Assembly: GCA_964568805.1 (NCBI GenBank)
Contig: CAZMRW010000078.1
Coordinates: forward strand, 1-20,593
DNA from: CAZMRW01 sp964568805
GTDB taxonomy: Bacteria; Pseudomonadota; Gammaproteobacteria; Methylococcales; Methylomonadaceae
Direction of reading: 5' to 3'
Length of the DNA: 20,593 nt
This document shows positions 16,154 through 20,593 of the stretch, piece by piece. Under the pieces are notes generated by a model. That model was not told the DNA's origin, searched no databases, and saw nothing but the letters and a program-made list of their open reading frames with translations. A program made the position numbers and the translations under genes. Within the stretch, counting starts at the first letter, position 1, and each line of letters begins with the position of its first letter.

Positions 16154-16467
16154 GCGACGTCTTACACCAATTAGCCGGGATACTCGAGCAACGTAAACTG
16201 GAATCAGCCGATAAATCCTATGTCGCGAGTCTTTATGCAAAAGGACTTGATGCAATTCTCAAGAAGATCGGCGAAGAAGCGACAGAAACAGTCATTGCCG
16301 GTAAAAGCGGGGATAAAAAGCAAATCATCTACGAAACCGCCGATCTCTGGTTTCATACCATGGTATTGCTGGCTCAGCAAGACTTGAGCCCGGATGATGT
16401 GCTGAATGAGTTGCAACGCCGTTTTGGTTTGTCCGGTCTGGAAGAAAAAGCACAACGTAAAAAATAA
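16150..16467 (+). CDS. hisE: Phosphoribosyl-ATP pyrophosphatase
   Basis: A 105-residue all-alpha enzyme that removes pyrophosphate from PR-ATP, the step before HisI. The ATG at 16150 overlaps the hisI stop (ATGA) and gives the usual N-terminus (MSDVLHQLAGILEQRK); a longer in-frame start inside hisI is not needed. The family motifs KKIGEEATETVIAGK and YETADLWFHTMVLL carry the acidic magnesium ligands. It is the last his gene; 139 bases separate it from tatA. Confidence 0.95.
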   Translation: MSDVLHQLAGILEQRKLESADKSYVASLYAKGLDAILKKIGEEATETVIAGKSGDKKQIIYETADLWFHTMVLLAQQDLSPDDVLNELQRRFGLSGLEEKAQRKK

Positions 16468-16606
16468 ATTTTTGAAACTAATGGATTTAATTTGATGAGC
16501 ATTATTTCAGAATTGTTTATGACGCCAATCGTAAATCAGATTAGCAATTTGCTTCCGACGAGCGAATGCTTTTTTCCATCATTTTTTGTCAATCCAGGAA
16601 TCTATT

Positions 16607-16819
16607 ATGGGCGTCAGCATCAGTGAACTGTTAATTTTACTCGTCATCGCCGTTGTGCTGTTTGGCACCAAACGGTTGCGCGACATCGGCTCCGATTTAG
16701 GTGGGGCCATCAACAGCTTTCGCAAGGCCATCAAAGAGACCGAACAGGAAAAATCGTCATCAGATGTCGGCAAAACCATTGAAGGCGAAATCGTTTCACG
16801 TGAAAACGACAAGAGCTAG
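16607..16819 (+). CDS. tatA: Twin-arginine translocase subunit TatA
   Basis: A 70-residue subunit that forms the protein-conducting part of the Tat system for folded proteins. A short hydrophobic N-terminal segment (5-20) is followed by the FGTKRLRDIGSDLG hinge and an amphipathic helix, then a charged tail. I use the ATG at 16607, preceded by CAGGAA; an in-frame start 7 codons earlier would place extra residues before the membrane segment. It is the first of tatABC and follows the his genes, a common order in gammaproteobacteria. Confidence 0.95.
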   Translation: MGVSISELLILLVIAVVLFGTKRLRDIGSDLGGAINSFRKAIKETEQEKSSSDVGKTIEGEIVSRENDKS

Positions 16820-16913
16820 TGCCGCAGCCATTAACTGGTTGGCTATCAACGCTATTTATACTTTATTGAAAACACATCGCAATGATTAACAAAATTATGC
16901 CGTACATGCCGTT

Positions 16914-17240
16914 ATGTTTGATATAGGTTTTTCCGAGCTTTGCCTGGTCGCGTTGGTGAGTTTGTTGGTGATAGGACCTGAACGGTTGCCGAAAGCCGCC
17001 CGTATTGCCGGATTCTGGGTCGGCAAGACACGGGCTATGCTCGCTTCGGTTAAGGCTGAAATCAGAGAAGAACTTCGTTCTGAAGAAATACGCCAGGCTT
17101 TAAAACAGGAATCCGGCATGAAAGAGTTTCGGCAACTGCTCGATGAGGCGACCGATACGGCCCATTCCATTCAATCTTCGGTCACTCAGATAACCAAAGA
17201 AAGCGCTCAACAGGTCCCGGACGAGCATGAATCAAACTGA
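16914..17240 (+). CDS. tatB: Twin-arginine translocase subunit TatB
   Basis: A 108-residue subunit that with TatC recognises twin-arginine signal peptides. The N-terminal MFDIGFSELCLVALVSLLVIGPERLPKA pattern shows the Glu8 and Gly-Pro hinge typical of TatB, followed by a long amphipathic helix (30-85) and a polar tail. It starts 94 bases after tatA, wider than the other gaps here, and overlaps tatC by 14 bases. Confidence 0.94.
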   Translation: MFDIGFSELCLVALVSLLVIGPERLPKAARIAGFWVGKTRAMLASVKAEIREELRSEEIRQALKQESGMKEFRQLLDEATDTAHSIQSSVTQITKESAQQVPDEHESN

Positions 17241-18030
17241 CCCCGAAGAGGCTTTGGAACAGCCTTTCATCAGTCACCTGATTGAACTGCGCGACCGCTT
17301 GCTGCGCGTCGTTCTCTGTGTGCTGGCAGTCTTTTTAATCCTGGCGCTCTATGCCAACGAACTCTATGCTCTGCTTGCCGGCCCATTGATGAAGCATATG
17401 CCGGAAAACAGCACGATGATCGCCATTGAAGTGGCATCACCCTTTTTTACGCCGTTCAAGCTGGCGCTGGTTGTTTCGGTTTTTATTTCCATCCCCTATA
17501 TTCTTTACCAGTTTTGGGCGTTTGTCGCTCCCGGTTTGTACAAGCGAGAGCGCAGGCTGATATTGCCGTTGCTGTTCGCCAGTACACTGCTATTTTATTT
17601 GGGCGTTGCCTTTGCATACTTTGTGGTTTTTCCGCTGATATTCGGGTTTTTGACTGCCGCAGCTCCCGCCGGTGTCGCGGTTATGACCGACATTACCAAA
17701 TATCTGGATTTTGTACTAACCCTGTTTTTTGCCTTTGGCGTTTGTTTTCAAGTGCCGATATTTACCATCGTATTGGTCTGGACAGGTTTGGTTACCGCCA
17801 AGGATCTGGCTGACAAACGGCCTTATGTCATCGTCGGGGCTTTTATTGTCGGAATGGTACTGACGCCCCCTGACGCCATCTCCCAAACCTTGCTGGCCAT
17901 TCCCATGTGGATGTTATTCGAACTGGGTTTGTTAAGTTCGCGCCTGTTTGTGCGTAGCGCAGAAAGCGCAAGCCGCTTTACTGCCGATGCCGAAAAGAAC
18001 AGCGGACTGGATAAAATTGAAAAACTGTAA
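17227..18030 (+). CDS. tatC: Twin-arginine translocase subunit TatC
   Basis: A 267-residue inner-membrane protein with six predicted segments, the primary receptor for Tat signal peptides. Conserved cytosolic FISHLIELRDRLLR (14-27) and the first-loop FWAFVAPGLYKRERR (about 97-111) are present, and the later PDAISQTLLAIPMWMLFELG precedes the last segment. Length is slightly above the E. coli protein because of a charged C-terminal tail. It ends the his-tat block; no clear terminator follows before the convergent gene at 18103. Confidence 0.96.
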   Translation: MNQTDPEEALEQPFISHLIELRDRLLRVVLCVLAVFLILALYANELYALLAGPLMKHMPENSTMIAIEVASPFFTPFKLALVVSVFISIPYILYQFWAFVAPGLYKRERRLILPLLFASTLLFYLGVAFAYFVVFPLIFGFLTAAAPAGVAVMTDITKYLDFVLTLFFAFGVCFQVPIFTIVLVWTGLVTAKDLADKRPYVIVGAFIVGMVLTPPDAISQTLLAIPMWMLFELGLLSSRLFVRSAESASRFTADAEKNSGLDKIEKL

Positions 18031-18102
18031 AATTTAAAAAATGCAGGCAAGCGGCTTATCGGTACCTAAATTCAGATAGCGCGTTACCCAATGTCGCTTA
18101 AA

Positions 18103-18573
18103 TCAGGCTACCTGCAACTGCGTTAAAGTAGCCAGTACATTAGCGTCATGGATATCTGGGACAATCATCAATTCCAATACCCTGACGCCAGGCAGTTCGA
18201 CTCCATGATTTTCCGTTTCGATTTGAGACCCCTCCCGACTAAAATTCCACTGCTGGCGAACAATTTCCCTGAATGGTTGCCCCTCTCCCTTGGACCAACG
18301 CAGCACATATTCCTGGGTTCGATCAATGTCATATTCTGTAAATACCAGCCGAATCCGGCGAATGGTTTGCGATTCCCGAAAAATCAGACGTATCGTCTGC
18401 ATTCCCGTTGCACCGGCACGCCAGCCCGAGCCCTGGCAAGCCAGCAAGGCTGACTCGATCGGATGACCGGGGTCCTCCGAAGTCAGTTCGACTTCCGCTA
18501 AATCGTTCAGATCCAGCCAGTTATGATCTGCAGGCAGGATGTCTTGTTGATCGGCAATGATTCGTTTACGCAT
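18103..18573 (-). CDS. Discoidin-like (F5/8 type C) beta-sandwich protein, function unknown
   Basis: A 156-residue protein without signal peptide or membrane segment. The pattern GSGWRAGATGMQTIRLIF (49-66), then TIRRIRLVF, EYVLRWSKGEGQPFREIVRQQWNFS and a closing RVLELMIVPDI stretch, resembles a galactose-binding-like jelly roll, the fold of F5/8 type C and XRCC1-N domains. Such domains bind sugars, lipids or proteins, but most are extracytoplasmic, so a cytosolic copy is uncommon. No catalytic motif is visible. It is convergent with tatC and divergent from the VOC gene. The fold assignment is by eye; substrate unknown. Confidence 0.7.
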   Translation of the reverse strand: MRKRIIADQQDILPADHNWLDLNDLAEVELTSEDPGHPIESALLACQGSGWRAGATGMQTIRLIFRESQTIRRIRLVFTEYDIDRTQEYVLRWSKGEGQPFREIVRQQWNFSREGSQIETENHGVELPGVRVLELMIVPDIHDANVLATLTQLQVA

Positions 18574-18633
18574 GGATAGTTACCTTCGCCGGAAATGCTG
18601 GAACAGAACTAAGTCAAATGCCTTGGAACTTGA

Positions 18634-18661
18634 TTTACAAATAAGTTCGGAAAGGTATAAT
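18634..18661 (+). promoter_or_regulatory. Sigma-70-type promoter of the VOC gene
   Basis: TTTACA (18634-18639) and a perfect TATAAT (18656-18661) are separated by 16 bases, 32 bases before the ATG at 18694. This is the best promoter-like match noted in the window. Confidence 0.65.
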
Positions 18662-18693
18662 TCCATTGATTATAACTAAATATACGCCAGATA

Positions 18694-19068
18694 ATGCCGA
18701 TTACTTTTACTGCCCTCCATCATGCCAGCCTTATTGTCTCCGATACCGCCGTTTCGCTTGCATTTTATCATGGGGTTCTGGGATTGAAACAGATCGAAAG
18801 GCCGGACCTGGGGTTTCCCGGCGCCTGGCTGCAGGTCGGCACCCAGCAGATTCATTTGCTGGAACTGAATAATCCGGACCCGACCACAGGCCGCCCCGAA
18901 CACGGCGGGCGGGATCGTCATGTTGCACTGACTGTGCTATCGCTGGCGCCTGTCAGGGAATCACTGGATAACAAGGGTGTTCGCTACACATTGAGCATAT
19001 CCGGACGGAAAGCCCTGTTTTGCCGGGACCCCGACGGCAACGCGGTGGAAATCATCGAACAGGCCTAG
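18694..19068 (+). CDS. VOC-superfamily (glyoxalase/dioxygenase-like) protein
   Basis: A 124-residue single-domain member of the vicinal oxygen chelate superfamily. The two beta-alpha-beta-beta-beta repeats are visible: LHHASLIVSD with H10, QIHLLEL near 53-59, RHVALTVLS in the second half and the closing DPDGNAVEIIEQ with E119. These supply a His/His/Glu-type metal site. The superfamily includes glyoxalase I, fosfomycin and bleomycin resistance proteins and extradiol dioxygenases; the sequence does not fix the substrate. It is a single gene with its own promoter and is followed by a MITE-like repeat. Confidence 0.88.
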   Translation: MPITFTALHHASLIVSDTAVSLAFYHGVLGLKQIERPDLGFPGAWLQVGTQQIHLLELNNPDPTTGRPEHGGRDRHVALTVLSLAPVRESLDNKGVRYTLSISGRKALFCRDPDGNAVEIIEQA

Positions 19069-19092
19069 CAGTCTTCTCTTCGCTTTACTTAT

Positions 19093-19213
19093 GGGAACCT
19101 CTAAAAATTATCCGTTCATGCTTCGACAGGCTCAGCATGAACGGATAGACTACTGATTTTATGAGGCTACCGTTCGCACCGAGCTTGTCGAAGTGCAATT
19201 TTTAGAAGTTCTC
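19093..19213. mobile_element. MITE-like 121-base element with 17-base inverted ends and TTAT duplication
   Basis: The ends GGGAACCTCTAAAAATT (19093-19109) and AATTTTTAGAAGTTCTC (19197-19213) are inverted repeats matching at 15 of 17 positions. TTAT flanks both sides (19089-19092 and 19214-19217), as a target duplication would. Inside, 19109-19122 pairs perfectly with 19134-19147 (14-base stem, 11-base loop), and a second, inverted copy of the core CTTCGACAxGCTC lies near 19180-19192. No protein is encoded. The core resembles a short repeat common in beta- and gammaproteobacterial genomes. Mobilisation by a transposase elsewhere is inferred. Confidence 0.6.
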
Positions 19214-19343
19214 TTATGCTTTACCTATAGAATAAGCCTGGCTTGCCCGGCCAGCGAAACCTGACCGGCAGAATGCGTCCTGGCGGGCGGGTCGGGCAAT
19301 CAACACGGATTCGGCCTTTAACAGATTAAACGAGGAATGTCCT

Positions 19344-19931
19344 TTGCAACATTTAAACGAAACAGCTTTTCAACTCGTCGAGGAGACGTTTGCCCAGCAT
19401 GAAGCGGTCCTGAACAGCTGCCGAAGCGAACTGGCGCCGGCCATCGTCAGCGCCGGTCTGGCGATCCGGAAGGCGCTGCTGGACGGGGGCAAGATCATGT
19501 TTTGCGGCAACGGCGGTTCGGCCGCCGACTCGCAGCATATTGCCGCCGAACTCATCGGCCGTTTTAAAAAGGAACGCGCGCCCTTCCATGCCATGTCGCT
19601 GACCACCGACACCTCCATCCTGACCTCGGTCGGCAATGATTACGGCTTTGATGACATCTTTTCCAGGCAAGTCCGGGGCATTGCGAATGCCGGCGATGTG
19701 CTGGTCGGCCTTTCCACGTCGGGTAATTCGCAAAATGTCATCGAGGCGGTTCTGGCCGCCAAACAACTCGGCTGCACGACCATTGCCATGGCCGGGCGCG
19801 ATGGCGGCAAACTGGCCCCGCTGTGCGACTACCGTCTGGTTGTGCCGTCTGACGAGACGCCCCGCATCCAGGAAATGCACATCATGATGGGCCACATCCT
19901 CTGCGATATGCTTGAAGATATCGAACGCTGA
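19344..19931 (+). CDS. gmhA: Phosphoheptose isomerase (sedoheptulose 7-phosphate isomerase)
   Basis: A 195-residue SIS-domain enzyme that makes D-glycero-manno-heptose 7-phosphate, the first step to ADP-heptose for LPS core. The phosphate loop CGNGGSAADSQHIAAELIGRF (54-74), TTDTSILTSVGNDYGFDDIFSRQV (87-110) and STSGNS (124-129) are typical. Zinc-type ligands H65, E69, Q176 and H184 are present with the E. coli GmhA spacing, which favours GmhA over the related DiaA. The start is TTG at 19344, backed by GAGGA 8-12 bases upstream. No other heptose gene is beside it. Confidence 0.9.
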   Translation: MQHLNETAFQLVEETFAQHEAVLNSCRSELAPAIVSAGLAIRKALLDGGKIMFCGNGGSAADSQHIAAELIGRFKKERAPFHAMSLTTDTSILTSVGNDYGFDDIFSRQVRGIANAGDVLVGLSTSGNSQNVIEAVLAAKQLGCTTIAMAGRDGGKLAPLCDYRLVVPSDETPRIQEMHIMMGHILCDMLEDIER

Positions 19932-20057
19932 GGCTCCGTGACCGGGTAAACAAAAACAGTAGCAGGGTGGGCAGCGCGGTTTTGTCCACCGGAGATAACT
20001 GAAAAAAACACCAGGCCGATAACCCGTGTTGAGTATTTGACTTAAAATAACAGCACT

Positions 20058-20108
20058 ATTGTAGGGGCGATTTTAGTCGTCCATGGCGAATCAATTCGCC
20101 CCTACAAT
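20058..20108. repeat. 51-base inverted repeat (REP-like)
   Basis: ATTGTAGGGGCGA (20058-20070) and TCGCCCCTACAAT (20096-20108) are perfect 13-base inverted repeats, and a nested GGCGAAT/ATTCGCC palindrome lies at 20085-20100. The sequence resembles dispersed GTAGGGGCGA-type repeats seen in many bacterial genomes. It sits 127 bases after gmhA and may also fold at the end of that transcript, but has no T-run. Confidence 0.6.
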
Positions 20109-20157
20109 CGCTCGTCTAACTTCCAAATCGAAATGCTATGTTTTCAGATTTATCAGT

Positions 20158-20593
20158 TTAGCAAACGCTTGCTCGATAACGCGAAAAACAGGCCGTCGTT
20201 TCAACAAATCTTTCTATCCTGAAAGTCTTGTCTGCAATTAATTTAACGGAAAATAATGCCGAATTATTGATAAGACCATTAGCCGGTGGCAGGAACAATT
20301 CGGCCTTCCCGTGGGAGCCTATCAGGACAAACCCCTGATTCCCGTCAATTTCTACCGGATAAACCACGCCATCGATGATTTCCATCAAAATAGTCTTTAG
20401 TTTGATGCCCGCTTCACTCCGTATATGCCGGATAATAGCGAAGTATGGCCTCTGGTTTTCATAAACCAGAATCACCGGCTCATCTATCGAGCACGCCAGA
20501 TTCCCTATTTTCGCGGTACAGAATTTACTGTTATTCGTCTGAGCCACTTGCAAAATTATCGACCGGCAAGCGGTGTAAGTTAATAAAGACTCC
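20158..20593 (-). CDS. Unknown protein, 5' end uncertain or beyond the window
   Basis: With a TTG start at 20553 the protein is 131 residues, but the frame has no stop up to the window edge (residues ending SLLTYTACRSII precede the TTG), and no ribosome site supports the TTG or the GTG two codons later. The gene may therefore begin outside the window, so I give the open span. It is mostly beta-strand-like in character (PVILVYENQRPYFAIIRHI, GFVLIGSHGKAELFLPP), has four or five cysteines and no obvious signal or membrane segment. I do not recognise a family. It is convergent with gmhA. Confidence 0.45.
   Translation of the reverse strand, partial: ESLLTYTACRSIILQVAQTNNSKFCTAKIGNLACSIDEPVILVYENQRPYFAIIRHIRSEAGIKLKTILMEIIDGVVYPVEIDGNQGFVLIGSHGKAELFLPPANGLINNSALFSVKLIADKTFRIERFVETTACFSRYRASVC

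Noticed and set aside
19353..19895. Long minus-strand open frame opposite gmhA (180 codons)
   Set aside because: Antisense to gmhA in GC-rich codons; His/Gly/Arg-rich composition is typical of a mirror frame.

Overview
The window looks like chromosomal DNA of a gammaproteobacterium of moderate GC. Gene orders hisB-hisH-hisA-hisF-hisI-hisE-tatA-tatB-tatC and ispD-ispF-truD with surE-pcm, and the protein sequences, are typical of that class. My impression from protein style is a methanotroph-like lineage (Methylococcales), but nothing here proves it: no methane-oxidation gene is present.

Layout. 1-865 (+): a small rhodanese lipoprotein preceded by a dense set of TGTTAA/TTAACA repeats, then a decayed cupin-like gene. 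947-3283 (-): a UbiB/ABC1-type atypical kinase preceded by a helical protein of unknown function. 3608-6287 (-): an overlapping fliF-fliG pair with no other flagellar gene around it. 6581-7849 (+): a CNNM/CBS (HlyC/CorC-like) membrane protein, divergent from fliF. 7882-12195 (-): the ispD-ispF-truD and surE-pcm housekeeping block, split by an Smr-domain gene on the other strand. 12196-12930: a 735-base gap with a terminator-like hairpin, a palindrome and a possible small gene. 12931-16467 (+): six histidine-biosynthesis genes, mostly overlapping or tightly spaced. 16607-18030 (+): tatABC. 18103-20593: accessory-looking end with a discoidin-like protein (-), a VOC protein (+), a MITE-like 121-base repeat, gmhA (+), a second repeat and an unknown gene (-) whose frame stays open to the window edge.

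How they work together. The his genes encode the middle and late common steps from PR-ATP to histidinol phosphate (HisE, HisI, HisA, HisH/HisF, HisB). TatA/B/C form the twin-arginine translocase. IspD/IspF are two MEP-pathway isoprenoid steps, TruD modifies tRNA, and SurE/Pcm are the usual stress and repair pair. GmhA starts ADP-heptose synthesis for LPS.

The most unusual feature is the isolated fliF-fliG pair. FliF keeps its membrane segments and FliG-binding tail, and FliG keeps its fold motifs, but one torque-helix charge (E. coli K264) is replaced by Asn and FliF is shortened in a ring-building region. This suggests a membrane ring reused outside an ordinary flagellum, or a diverged second copy. 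No tRNA, rRNA, CRISPR array or intact transposase was seen.
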